Below are positions 56,263-64,000 of a stretch of DNA of 64,000 nt, in pieces. Both the position numbers and the translations under genes were made by a program. Source of the stretch: Streptomyces sp. XY006 (GTDB taxonomy: Bacteria; Actinomycetota; Actinomycetes; Streptomycetales; Streptomycetaceae). A model generated the notes under the pieces. It was not told the origin of the DNA. It searched no databases and saw nothing but the letters and a program-made list of their open reading frames with translations. The first letter of the stretch is position 1. Each line of letters starts with the position of its first letter. The stretch is from assembly GCF_002237655.1 (NCBI RefSeq), contig NZ_NOKT01000019.1:62001-126000 (forward strand), in the 5' to 3' direction.

Positions 56263-59130
56263 GTGGGACTGCGGCACGGGAAGCGGGCGGCGGCTCTCGC
56301 GGTCGCCGTCGCGGCCGGAAGCCTGGGGGCCGCGCCCGCCGCGGTGGCGGCTCCGCCCCCGCCGGGAACGGCCGCCGCGCCGGCCCCCGGCGTCACCGAG
56401 TCGGGCCCGTCCGTCTGGCCGCGCCCGCAGTCCCTGCGCGCGAACGGCGCCCCCGTCGCCGTGCCGGACCGGGTCGCGCTGGTTTTTGATGCACACGCCG
56501 ACCCGTACGCCCTCGACGCGCTGCGCGCGCTCCTGCGGCACGCCGGGGCGCGCCGGATCACGGACACCGCCGAGCCGGGCGCCCTGGTCGTGCGCGCGCG
56601 GACGGAACCCGCCCGCCCGGGCGACCGGCACGCCCTGCCCTCCGGCGGCTACGAACTGACCGTGGGCGCGGGCGGCGTCACCCTCACCGGCACCGGCGCG
56701 GACGGCCTGTTCCACGCCGTGCAGACCCTGCGCCGGCTCGTGCGCCCGGACGGCACGATCGCGGCGGCCGTCGTGCGCGACTGGCCCGGCACCGCCGTCC
56801 GCGGGGTCACCGAGGGCTTCTACGGCACCGCCTGGACGCACCGCCAGCGCCTGGCGCAGCTCGACTTCCTGGGGCGCACCAAGCAGAACCGCTACCTGTA
56901 CGCCCCGGGCGACGACCTCTACCGGCAGGCCCGCTGGCGTGAGCCGTACCCGGCGGCGCAGCGGGCGGCGTTCCGGGAACTGGCCGAGCGGGCGCGCCGC
57001 AACCACGTCACGCCCGGCTGGGCCGTGGCCCCGGGCCAGGCGATGTGCTTCTCCTCCGACGACGACGTCCGCGCCCTGACGCGGAAGCTGGACGCGATGT
57101 GGGCGCTGGGGTTCCGGGCCTTCCAGCTCCAGTTCCAGGACGTCAGCTACAGCGAGTGGCACTGCGAGGCGGACGCCGAGCGGTTCGGCTCCGGGCCCGG
57201 GGCGGCCGCCCGGGCGCAGGCGCGGGTGGCGAACGCGGTCGCCCGGCACCTGGAGCGACGCCACCCCGGCGCCGCGAGGCTGTCGCTGATGCCCACGGAG
57301 TACTACGAGGACGGCGCGACGGACTACCGGCGCGCCCTGGCGCACGCGCTGGCCGAGGGCGTCGAGGTGGCGTGGACGGGCGTCGGGGTGGTGCCCCGCA
57401 CCATCACGGGCCGTGAACTGGCGGCGGCGCGCGAGGCGTTCGGGCATCCACTGATCACGATGGACAACTACCCGGTCAACGACTACGCGCCCGGCCGCCT
57501 GTTCCTCGGCCCGTACCAGGGCCGCGAGCCGGCCGTCGCGACCGGCTCGGCCGCGCTGCTCGCCAACGCCATGCAGCAGCCGGAGGCGTCCCGCATCCCG
57601 CTGTTCACCGCCGCCGACTACGCCTGGAACCCGCGCGGCTACCGCCCCGGGGAGTCCTGGCGGGCCGCGATCGCCGACCTGGCGGGCGGGGACCGGCGCC
57701 GCGAACAGGCCCTGGCGGCGCTCGCCGGGAACGACGCGTCGTCGGTGCTGGACGACGAGGAGTCGGCGTACCTGCGGCCGCTGACCGAGGCGTACTGGCG
57801 CTCCCGCGCGGCGGGCGGCGCGGGCGGCGACGACGCCGTGCGGCGGCTGCGGCAGGCCTTCACGGTGCTGCGCGAGCTGCCCGGCCGGCTGGCGGGCACG
57901 GGCCTGGCGGCGGAGGTCGCGCCCTGGTCGGAGCAGCTGTCACGGTACGGCGAGGCGGGCACGGCCGCGCTCGGCATGCTGGACGCGCAGAGCGCCGGGG
58001 ACGCGGCGGCGGCCTGGACGGCGTACCGGAGGCTCGGGGCGCTGCGGGACGGCCTGCAGTCGGCCCGCGTCGAGGTCGGCACGGACGTCCTGGACACGTT
58101 CCTGCAGCGGGCGCAGAAGTCGTACACGGCCTGGTCGGGCATCGATCACGAGCCGCCGCGCAACCCCGGCGACGGCCACACCCGGCGCTTCGCGCCCGCC
58201 CGTCCGCTGACCGCCCTGACCGTGCTGGCCGAGCCGGGCACGCGGGGCCGGGTCGAGGCGCGGGTGCCGGGGCGGGGCTGGCGGGAGGCGGGCCGGCTGG
58301 ACCCCTCGGGGGCGACCGAGGTGCGGCTGCCGGGCGGGGCGCGGGCCGGGCAGCCGGTGGACGCCGTGCGCGTCGACGGCCCCTCCCCCTCCCGCGTGCG
58401 CCATCTCGTCCCCTGGTTCGCGGACTCCCCCGAGGCCTCCCTCGGCCTGGACCGGGACCGCGTGGACGTGGAGAGGGGCCGTACCGAGCGGCTGACGGCC
58501 CGGCTGGACACCCCGCGGCCGGCCGACACCCGCGGCCGGCTCACCGTCGAGGCGCCGCCGGGTGTGCGCGTACGGGTGCCGCGGGCCGAGTCGGTCGTGC
58601 CGCGCGGCACGACCGTGGAGGTGCCGGTCGAGGTGACCGTGGAGCGCGGCGCCCCCACCCGCTCCCACGAGGTCCGGCTCCGCTTCGCGGGCGCGGCCCG
58701 CACCCTCACGGTCCGGGCGTTCCCGCCCACCGGCGGACCCGACCTGGCCCGCACCGGAACGGCCCGCTCCGCGGCCGACGAGACGCCGGACTTCCCGGCG
58801 TCGGCGGCGAACGACGGCGACCCGGACACCCGCTGGTCGTCCCCGGCCGACGACGGCGCCTGGTGGCAGGTCGAACTGCCCCGCCCGGCCCATCTCGGCC
58901 GGCTCGAACTGCGCTGGCAGGACGCCCACCCCGCGGCCTACCGCGTCCAGGTCTCCCTCGACGGCCGCCGCTGGCGCACGGCGGCGACGGTACGCGACAG
59001 CCGGGGCGGCCACGAGAGCATCCGCATGGACGAACGGAACGTGCGCCACGTCCGCATCCAGGGCGAGAAGCGAGCCACCCCGTATGGCTACTCCCTGTGG
59101 TCGGCGGAGGTGTACGCGGTCACGGAGTAA
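56263..59130 (+). CDS. Secreted GH84-type beta-N-acetylglucosaminidase with F5/8C domain
   Basis: 955 aa from GTG 56263 (GGAGGGGG upstream). Signal peptide to about residue 30. GH20b-like N-terminal domain, then the GH84 barrel opening RGVTEGFYGTAWTHRQRLAQLDFLGRTKQNRYLYAPGDD. The catalytic stretch reads FQLQFQDVSYSEWH: Gln292-Asp293 where GH84 enzymes have two Asp. DNYPVNDYAPGRLFLGPYQGR is intact. The C-terminal discoidin domain (about 815-955) should bind sugar. It would release GlcNAc from chitin-, mucin- or cell-wall-derived glycans outside the cell. Confidence 0.88.
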   Translation: MGLRHGKRAAALAVAVAAGSLGAAPAAVAAPPPPGTAAAPAPGVTESGPSVWPRPQSLRANGAPVAVPDRVALVFDAHADPYALDALRALLRHAGARRITDTAEPGALVVRARTEPARPGDRHALPSGGYELTVGAGGVTLTGTGADGLFHAVQTLRRLVRPDGTIAAAVVRDWPGTAVRGVTEGFYGTAWTHRQRLAQLDFLGRTKQNRYLYAPGDDLYRQARWREPYPAAQRAAFRELAERARRNHVTPGWAVAPGQAMCFSSDDDVRALTRKLDAMWALGFRAFQLQFQDVSYSEWHCEADAERFGSGPGAAARAQARVANAVARHLERRHPGAARLSLMPTEYYEDGATDYRRALAHALAEGVEVAWTGVGVVPRTITGRELAAAREAFGHPLITMDNYPVNDYAPGRLFLGPYQGREPAVATGSAALLANAMQQPEASRIPLFTAADYAWNPRGYRPGESWRAAIADLAGGDRRREQALAALAGNDASSVLDDEESAYLRPLTEAYWRSRAAGGAGGDDAVRRLRQAFTVLRELPGRLAGTGLAAEVAPWSEQLSRYGEAGTAALGMLDAQSAGDAAAAWTAYRRLGALRDGLQSARVEVGTDVLDTFLQRAQKSYTAWSGIDHEPPRNPGDGHTRRFAPARPLTALTVLAEPGTRGRVEARVPGRGWREAGRLDPSGATEVRLPGGARAGQPVDAVRVDGPSPSRVRHLVPWFADSPEASLGLDRDRVDVERGRTERLTARLDTPRPADTRGRLTVEAPPGVRVRVPRAESVVPRGTTVEVPVEVTVERGAPTRSHEVRLRFAGAARTLTVRAFPPTGGPDLARTGTARSAADETPDFPASAANDGDPDTRWSSPADDGAWWQVELPRPAHLGRLELRWQDAHPAAYRVQVSLDGRRWRTAATVRDSRGGHESIRMDERNVRHVRIQGEKRATPYGYSLWSAEVYAVTE

Positions 59131-59172
59131 TCCCCGAGGGACCCCGCGCGATCTTTTTGCGGGCGACTATTC

Positions 59173-59199
59173 ACTCAGTACATGTACTGAGTACATAAT
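59173..59199 (+). promoter_or_regulatory. PadR operator (20-bp perfect palindrome) in a leaderless promoter
   Basis: ACTCAGTACATGTACTGAGT at 59173-59192 is a perfect palindrome of PadR type (ATGT/ACAT core). CATAAT (59194-59199) is a likely -10 seven nt before ATG 59207, so the operator fills the -35/-10 spacer. Confidence 0.75.
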
Positions 59200-59206
59200 G
59201 ATCGCC

Positions 59207-59740
59207 ATGAGCACCCGCCACATCCTGCTGGGCCTGCTCGCCACGGGTCCGAGCCACGGTTACGACCTCAAGCGACGCCACGACGAACGCTTCCCGCAGG
59301 CCCGTCCACTGGCCTACGGGCAGGTCTACACGACCCTGCAGCGCCTCGTCCGCGACGGTCTCGCCGAGGTCGACGGCACCGACTCCGACGGCGGCCCGGA
59401 ACGGACCGTCTACCGCCCGACCGGCGAGGGGACGCGCGAGCTGTCCCGCTGGGCCGCCGAGATCGCGCCGCCCGCGCCCTTCGTGGCCAACGAGATCTTC
59501 GCCAAGGTCGTGGTCGCGATCCTCTCCGGCGGCGACCCGGCCGGGTACCTGAGCGCCCAGCGCGCCGCCCACATGGAGCGGATGCGGGAGCTGACGGCCC
59601 TCAAGGCGGCCCCGGGCACCGACCTGGCGACCGTGCTCTCGGCGGACTACGCCCTCAACCACCTCGACGCCGATCTCCGTTGGATGAACACCACGGCGGC
59701 CCGGCTCACCACCCTGACCGCGGAGGTCGATGCACCATGA
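59207..59740 (+). CDS. PadR-family transcriptional regulator
   Basis: 177 aa from ATG 59207; an in-frame ATG at 59198 would add three residues, but neither has a ribosome site and the -10 position favours 59207. STRHILLGLLATGPSHGYDLKRRHDERFPQARPLAYGQVYTTLQRLVRDGLAEV is the PadR winged helix, with a C-terminal dimerisation helix (MERMRELTALK). It should repress the operon by binding the palindrome overlapping its own promoter. ATGA overlap with the ABC gene. Confidence 0.92.
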   Translation: MSTRHILLGLLATGPSHGYDLKRRHDERFPQARPLAYGQVYTTLQRLVRDGLAEVDGTDSDGGPERTVYRPTGEGTRELSRWAAEIAPPAPFVANEIFAKVVVAILSGGDPAGYLSAQRAAHMERMRELTALKAAPGTDLATVLSADYALNHLDADLRWMNTTAARLTTLTAEVDAP

Positions 59741-60423
59741 GCAGACCCGTCCCCCTCCTCACGGCCCGTGGCCTCGTCAAGGCACACGGCAGCACACCCG
59801 CCCTGCGCGGCGCGTCGGTCGAACTGCACGCCGGGGAGATCCTCGCCGTGACCGGCCCGAGCGGCAGCGGGAAGTCGACGCTGCTGCACTGCCTGGCCGG
59901 GATCGTCCGGCCGGACGAGGGCTCGGTGACGTACGACGGCCGGCGGCTGGAGGAGCTGTCCGAGCAGCGGCTGAGCGCGCTGCGGCGTACCGAGTTCGGC
60001 GTGGTGTTCCAGTTCGGCCAGCTCGTCCCCGAGCTGACGGTCCTGGACAACGTCGCCCTGCCCCTGCTGCTGGCCGGTACCGACCGGGCCGGCGCCCGGA
60101 CCCGGGCCGGTGCGTGGCTTGAGCGCTTCGGGGTGCGCGGACAGGACGGGATGCGCCCGGGCGAGCTGAGCGGCGGCCAGGCCCAGCGGGTGGCGCTGGC
60201 CCGGGCCCTGGTCACGAGCCCGCGAGTGGTCTTCGCCGACGAGCCGACGGGGGCCCTGGACTCCCTCGCGAGCGAGCAGGTCATGACGGCCCTGGTGCAC
60301 ACGGCCCGCGAGGCGGGCACGGCGGTCCTGCTCATCACGCACGACGCGCAGGTGGCGGCGTACGCGGACCGTGAGGTCCGGCTGCGGGACGGCGCCGCGG
60401 CGGCGCTGGGGGTGACGGCATGA
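59737..60423 (+). CDS. ABC transporter ATPase (MacB/LolD type)
   Basis: 228 aa. Walker A GPSGSGKST, VVFQFGQLVPELTVLDNVALPLLLAG (Q-loop), LSGGQAQRVALARAL, VFADEPTGALDS and ITHDAQVAAYADREVRL. It powers the FtsX-like permease encoded next (ATGA overlap). PadR control suggests induction by a toxic compound such as an antimicrobial peptide or lipid-active drug; this is inference. Confidence 0.93.
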   Translation: MSRPVPLLTARGLVKAHGSTPALRGASVELHAGEILAVTGPSGSGKSTLLHCLAGIVRPDEGSVTYDGRRLEELSEQRLSALRRTEFGVVFQFGQLVPELTVLDNVALPLLLAGTDRAGARTRAGAWLERFGVRGQDGMRPGELSGGQAQRVALARALVTSPRVVFADEPTGALDSLASEQVMTALVHTAREAGTAVLLITHDAQVAAYADREVRLRDGAAAALGVTA

Positions 60424-61769
60424 GACGCCTGCGCTCCGATCTGCGCCTGGCCTGGGAGCTCACCCGGGGGTCCGGCCGCGGCGAGTGGTGGCGGATCGCG
60501 CTGACGGCGGCCGGCGCGGCCCTGGCGACGGGGTTCGCTCTCACCGCCGCCGTCCTGGCCTCCCTGCGCGGCACCCACCGCGTGCCCGTCGCCCACGGCC
60601 TGCTGGACCAGCCCGGCACGCGGTCCGGTGTGGTCGTCGGCCTGCTGCTCCTGCTCGTGCCGGTGCTCGGCCTCCTCGGGCAGTGCGCCCGCGTCGGGGC
60701 GGTGCACCGGGACCGGCGGCTGGCCCGGCTGCGGCTGGCCGGGGCGACGCCCTGGCAGGTGCGGCGGATCGCCGCGCTGGAGACCGGCCTGGCCTGCCTG
60801 CCGGGCTCGGCGGTCGCCGTCTGCTGCTCGGTGCCGCTGCTGCTGCGCTGGTGGGAGCGGCCCAGCGCGCCGGCCTGGGCCGGGATCGCCCTGGTCGCCC
60901 TCGCCGTGCCGCTGCTGGGCACGGCGGCGGGCGGGCTCGCGCTGCGCCGGGTGCTGGCCGACCCGCTCGGCCGGGTCCGCCGGGCCGGACCGCGCGGCGG
61001 ACGGGGCCCGGGCCTGCTGTTCCTGGCCGGGCTGTGCCTCATCGGCCTGGTGGGCGTGCTCACCGTGTCCGGCGCGTCCACCACCGCGGGCGGCCGGGCC
61101 GGCGGCGGTGCGCTGCTGCCGGTGCTGGGCGCGGCCGTCGCGGTCGGCGCGGGCGCGGTGTGGCTCTCGGGAGCCGTCGCCGCGGCCACCGGCCGGCTCC
61201 TCGCGGTCCGGGCCCGGTCGGCGGCCACCCTGATCGCCGCCGAGCGGCTGCGCGACGACCCCTGGGCCGCCGCCCGCGCCCACGCGGCCGTGCTGCTGGT
61301 GACGGTCGCCGGGACCGGCTTCCTGGGCATCCGGCAGGTCCTCGTGGACGTGGTGCGCGCCAGGAAGGACCTCGACACGTCCTATTACCTGGCCGGCCTC
61401 GACCTCACCGGCGCGGCCGTCGCGGTCGCCGTCGCCGTCACGCTGTCCGCCCTGGCCGTCGGCACCGCCGAGTCGGTGGCCACCCGCCGCCGGAGTCTGG
61501 CCGCGCAGGTGGCCGCCGGGGTCCCGCGTGCGGTGCTCGGCCGGGCCCTGCTGCTGGAGACCGCGCTGCCGCTGGCCCCCGCGCTGCTGCTCGCGGGTCT
61601 GGGCGGGACGGGCATCGGCGCCTGGTACGCCCTGCTGGCCGGCCGCCCGGTGCCCTGGGCGATCGCCCTGGTGCCCGTCGTGGCCTACGCCGCCTGCCTG
61701 CTGGCCGCGGCGGGCTCCCTGCCCCTGCTGCGCCGCTCGGTGCGCCCCGGGGAGCTGCGGTACGCGTGA
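60420..61769 (+). CDS. FtsX-like ABC transporter permease
   Basis: 449 aa with about eight membrane segments in two FtsX-like modules (RRIAALETGLACLPGSAVAVCCSVPLLL and AESVATRRRSLAAQVAAGVPRAVLGRALLLETALPLAPALLLAGLGG). No large external domain of the MacB kind is obvious, so this is a compact exporter or mechanotransmission unit. Last gene of the PadR operon, followed by a GC hairpin. Confidence 0.85.
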   Translation: MRRLRSDLRLAWELTRGSGRGEWWRIALTAAGAALATGFALTAAVLASLRGTHRVPVAHGLLDQPGTRSGVVVGLLLLLVPVLGLLGQCARVGAVHRDRRLARLRLAGATPWQVRRIAALETGLACLPGSAVAVCCSVPLLLRWWERPSAPAWAGIALVALAVPLLGTAAGGLALRRVLADPLGRVRRAGPRGGRGPGLLFLAGLCLIGLVGVLTVSGASTTAGGRAGGGALLPVLGAAVAVGAGAVWLSGAVAAATGRLLAVRARSAATLIAAERLRDDPWAAARAHAAVLLVTVAGTGFLGIRQVLVDVVRARKDLDTSYYLAGLDLTGAAVAVAVAVTLSALAVGTAESVATRRRSLAAQVAAGVPRAVLGRALLLETALPLAPALLLAGLGGTGIGAWYALLAGRPVPWAIALVPVVAYAACLLAAAGSLPLLRRSVRPGELRYA

Positions 61770-61786
61770 GCGGAGGCACGCCGGAA

Positions 61787-61811
61787 CCCGGGGGGACGGG
61801 GGTCCCCCGGG
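61787..61811 (+). terminator. GC hairpin after the PadR-ABC operon
   Basis: CCCGGGGGGA pairs with TCCCCCGGG, short loop, no T-run. Confidence 0.5.
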
Positions 61812-61854
61812 CCCGGCGGGGTGCCGCGCGCCTACACGAAGGCCCGGATCGTCG

Positions 61855-62391
61855 TCAGGCGGAAATGCCGTCGATCCGGGCCAAGGCGTCGTCCGCGCCG
61901 TACGGCTGCAAGTACGGCAGCCAGCGCGGGTCCCTGTGGCCGGTCCCGATGATGCGCCAGGCCAGGCCGGTGGGCGGGGCGGGTTTGTGGCGCAGCCGCC
62001 AGCCGATCTCGACCAGGTGGCGGTCGGCCTTCACGTGGTTGCAGCGGCGGCAGGACGCCACCACGTTGTCCCAGACGTGCTTGCCCCCGCGGCTGCGCGG
62101 GATGACGTGGTCGACGCTGGTTGCGACGCCACCGCAGTACATGCACCGGCCCCCGTCGCGGGCGAACAGCGCCCGGCGGGTGAGAGGAACGGGCCCCCGA
62201 TAGGGAACCCGGACGAATCGCTTGAGCCGGACCACGCTGGGTGCGGGGACTGTGACGGTCGCGCTGTGCAGATAGGCGCCGGACTCCTCGAGGCAGACGG
62301 CCTTGTTCTCGAGGACGAGGACGAGCGCGCGGCGGAGCGGTACGACGCCTAGCGGCTCGTACGACGCGTTGAGGACCAGGACATGCGGCAC
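61855..62391 (-). CDS. HNH endonuclease family protein
   Basis: 178 aa from GTG 62391 with AAGGAGG six bases upstream, which decides the start. HVLVLNASYEPLGVVPLRRALVLVLENKAVCLEE is followed by the zinc-bound HNH core: CMYCGG...SVDHVIPRSRGGKHVWDNVVASCRRCNHVKADR. Widespread actinobacterial single-gene HNH protein; cellular role (repair or restriction-like) not established. No partner methylase nearby. Confidence 0.88.
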   Translation of the reverse strand: MPHVLVLNASYEPLGVVPLRRALVLVLENKAVCLEESGAYLHSATVTVPAPSVVRLKRFVRVPYRGPVPLTRRALFARDGGRCMYCGGVATSVDHVIPRSRGGKHVWDNVVASCRRCNHVKADRHLVEIGWRLRHKPAPPTGLAWRIIGTGHRDPRWLPYLQPYGADDALARIDGISA

Positions 62392-62704
62392 GGATGCCTC
62401 CTTGGACGCCGGCGGCGCGTGGCTCGCGCCGGGACGATTCGTAGTCAGTCTCCCCTCATGCCTGGTGGACGCGCCACCATGTCCCGGTAACGGGCTGGGA
62501 GTGTTTTCGACCACATCTGGAGGATCCCCCGGATCATGGCCTGTTCAAGCGCAGGTGAGTCCGGTCTCTCCTTCACACATTCGTCAAAGGCACACACAAT
62601 GCCCCGTTAGTGTGGTGGTTCTGCCCCTTCGGTGACCCAGCCGTGACCTTGACCCCCCTGAACCACCGCGCCGGGGCAGACCGCTGCACCTGGAGGTACC
62701 TGCC
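62392..62704. other. Control region between HNH gene and mscS
   Basis: 313 bp without a gene. TAGTGT (62608-62613) could be the mscS -10. GGTGGTTC (62614-62621) can pair with GAACCACC (62660-62667), and CTGCCCC (62621-62627) with GGGGCAG (62673-62679), an interleaved order. No known riboswitch class recognised. Confidence 0.45.
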
Positions 62705-63805
62705 GTGTCCTTGTCCGTTGCGGACGTCGTCCTGTCGGCCGCCGGCCCGTCACCCTCGCCGATCCCGTCGGATACGCAGTCCCCGAGAGTGCCCTCGCTC
62801 CAGGACGCCCAGGAGAGCGCCACGAACGCCGCGGGCTGGGTCGAGCAGAACTGGTCGACCTGGCTCGCCATCGGCCTGCAGGTCCTGCTGGTCCTGGTGA
62901 TAGCGGCCGTGCTGCGGGTCGCGGTACGGCGGGCGATCACCAAGCTCATAGACCGGATGAGCCGCACGGCACAGAGCTCGGACGGCAGCCCGCTGGGCGG
63001 CCTGCTGGTCAATGTCGAACGCCGCCGCCAGCGCTCGCAGGCGATCGGCTCGGTGCTGCGCTCGGTGGCCAGCTTCCTCATCATGGGCACCGCGGCCCTG
63101 ATGATCCTGTCCGCGTTCAACATCAACCTGGCCCCGCTGCTGGCCTCCGCCGGTGTCGCGGGCGTGGCGATCGGCTTCGGCGCCCGCAACCTGGTCACCG
63201 ACTTCCTCTCGGGCGTCTTCATGATCCTGGAGGACCAGTACGGCGTCGGCGACACGATCGACGCGGGCGTCGCCTCCGGCGAGGTGATCGAGGTGGGCCT
63301 GCGCGTGACCAAGCTGCGCGGCGACGACGGCGAGATCTGGTACGTCCGCAACGGCGAGGTCAAGCGCATCGGCAACCTCTCCCAGGGCTGGGCGACGGCC
63401 AATGTCGACGTCACGGTCGCCGCCTCCGAGGACCTGGACAAGGTCAAGTCCACGCTGGACGAGGTCGCGGAGAAGATGGGCGCCGAGGAGCCCTGGAACG
63501 AGCTGCTGTGGGGCCCGATCGAGGTCCTCGGCCTGGACAGCGTCCTGCTGGACTCGATGGTCGTGCGGCTCTCGGCCAAGACGATGCCGGGCAAGTCCCT
63601 GACCGTGGAGCGGGAGCTGCGCTGGCGCGTGAAGCGGGCCTTCGACGCGGCGGACATCCGGATCGTCGGCGGCGCCACGGCCCCGGTGGAGGAGACGCCC
63701 GCGGACCCGACGGCGGGCATGGCCGCGCCCTCGGCGTACGCCAGCACCAGCTCGCCGCAGTCCCAGGCGGCGACGCCCCTGACCCCGCCGAACGTCACCA
63801 AGTAG
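62705..63805 (+). CDS. MscS-family mechanosensitive ion channel
   Basis: 366 aa from GTG 62705 (GGAGG upstream). Three hydrophobic segments: WLAIGLQVLLVLVIAAVL, VASFLIMGTAALMILSAF and the pore-lining LLASAGVAGVAIGFGARNLVTDFLSGVFMI with alternating Gly/Ala. Then the beta domain (LEDQYGVGDTIDAGVASGEVIEVGLRVTKLRGDDGEIWYVRNGEVKRIGN) and a Pro/Ser-rich tail. It opens under membrane tension to release osmolytes. Confidence 0.94.
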   Translation: MSLSVADVVLSAAGPSPSPIPSDTQSPRVPSLQDAQESATNAAGWVEQNWSTWLAIGLQVLLVLVIAAVLRVAVRRAITKLIDRMSRTAQSSDGSPLGGLLVNVERRRQRSQAIGSVLRSVASFLIMGTAALMILSAFNINLAPLLASAGVAGVAIGFGARNLVTDFLSGVFMILEDQYGVGDTIDAGVASGEVIEVGLRVTKLRGDDGEIWYVRNGEVKRIGNLSQGWATANVDVTVAASEDLDKVKSTLDEVAEKMGAEEPWNELLWGPIEVLGLDSVLLDSMVVRLSAKTMPGKSLTVERELRWRVKRAFDAADIRIVGGATAPVEETPADPTAGMAAPSAYASTSSPQSQAATPLTPPNVTK

Positions 63806-63818
63806 CGACCAGCACGGC

Positions 63819-63853
63819 ACGGAGGGCCCCCGGCACAGCCGGGGGCCCTCCGT
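63819..63853 (+). terminator. Rho-independent terminator after mscS
   Basis: 16-bp stem ACGGAGGGCCCCCGGC / GCCGGGGGCCCTCCGT, loop ACA, then CGTTTTC. Confidence 0.88.
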
Positions 63854-63923
63854 CGTTTTCCCCGCCCCGCTCACCCGGCCCCTTGACGCGGGCCGTGCGG
63901 CGCCCTACGGTCCTCGCATCCGA

Positions 63924-63938
63924 TAGGTAAGTTTCCTA
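63924..63938 (+). promoter_or_regulatory. Operator-like palindrome near the right edge
   Basis: TAGGTAAGTTTCCTA is palindromic at 12 of 15 positions (TAGG-N-AA-N-TT-N-CCTA) and AT-rich for this genome. It probably controls a gene beyond the window. Confidence 0.4.
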
Positions 63939-64000
63939 ACAATGATCGGTGGACTTCCCTCCCCGATCACTGAGAAGCTGAGCAGCCGAAGGGCAGGTGT

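Noticed and set aside
62392..62704. c-di-AMP (ydaO) riboswitch upstream of mscS
   Set aside because: None of the conserved core sequence could be found; only generic complementary segments.
63924..63938. Iron box (DmdR/IdeR)
   Set aside because: TAGGTAAGTTTCCTA lacks the TTAGGTTAG-type 19-bp pattern, and the following gene is outside the window.

Overview
The window is a stretch of a Streptomyces chromosome. GC is very high, third codon positions are almost all G/C, GTG starts are common, and several -10 boxes of TAGCGT/GATACT type sit 6-7 nt before a start codon, suggesting leaderless mRNAs. Family content also fits: ECF sigma plus membrane partner, SpoIIE-type PP2C, ROK and PadR regulators, a mycothiol-type DsbA protein, and a Nur-box FeSOD. 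I see no rRNA, tRNA, CRISPR array, phage or complete IS. One short inverted-repeat element (MITE) and two copies of a 42/43-bp dispersed palindrome are present. The layout reads as core or near-core chromosome with a few metabolic cassettes.

1-13.2 kb: a kinase fragment, a small membrane protein, an acyltransferase, SpoIIE phosphatase plus small HD protein, an Eis-like acetyltransferase, rpiB and a Nei-type glycosylase separated by 74-bp tandem repeats, an amino-acid permease, a PASTA-less receptor Ser/Thr kinase divergent from an LPXTG surface protein, and bioY.

13.4-21.5 kb: an organosulfur scavenging cassette. It holds a 28-aa leader peptide, a ROK regulator, a 12-aa leader peptide with three Cys codons, an SsuA/C/B-type ABC importer, a flavin monooxygenase and a TauD-type dioxygenase. 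A second amino-acid permease follows.

21.5-23.0 kb: sodF behind a perfect Nur box, and a histidine phosphatase.

23.1-34.6 kb: a polyol/carbohydrate cassette. A divergent FGGY kinase faces an operon of lipoprotein, two permeases, two different ATPases, a DeoR regulator, a 2-hydroxyacid dehydrogenase, an EryA-like FGGY kinase, a Tat-type glycerophosphodiesterase and a small zinc-ribbon protein. Both ATPases carry Glu where the Q-loop Gln is expected. The second contains the only TTA (bldA) codon I found in any gene here. This is the best candidate for an uncharacterised system.

34.6-52 kb: a mycothiol-nitroreductase-like DsbA protein with a possible SigR promoter, two paralogous aminopeptidase N genes, an AbiEi/DUF559-like protein, a Tat metallophosphoesterase, a Nudix gene broken by a 43-bp repeat with a MITE at its stop codon, a tripeptidyl-peptidase-II-like secreted subtilase, an ECF sigma/membrane partner pair, asd and a DUF1203 protein.

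52-64 kb: a divergent MarR/EamA pair with palindromic operators, malQ with two small neighbours, a secreted GH84-type hexosaminidase with an altered catalytic pair, a PadR-ABC-FtsX operon with a 20-bp perfect operator, an HNH endonuclease and an MscS channel. A recurring oddity is short tandem duplication at or near stop codons (acyltransferase, bioY, FGGY kinase, zinc-ribbon gene).
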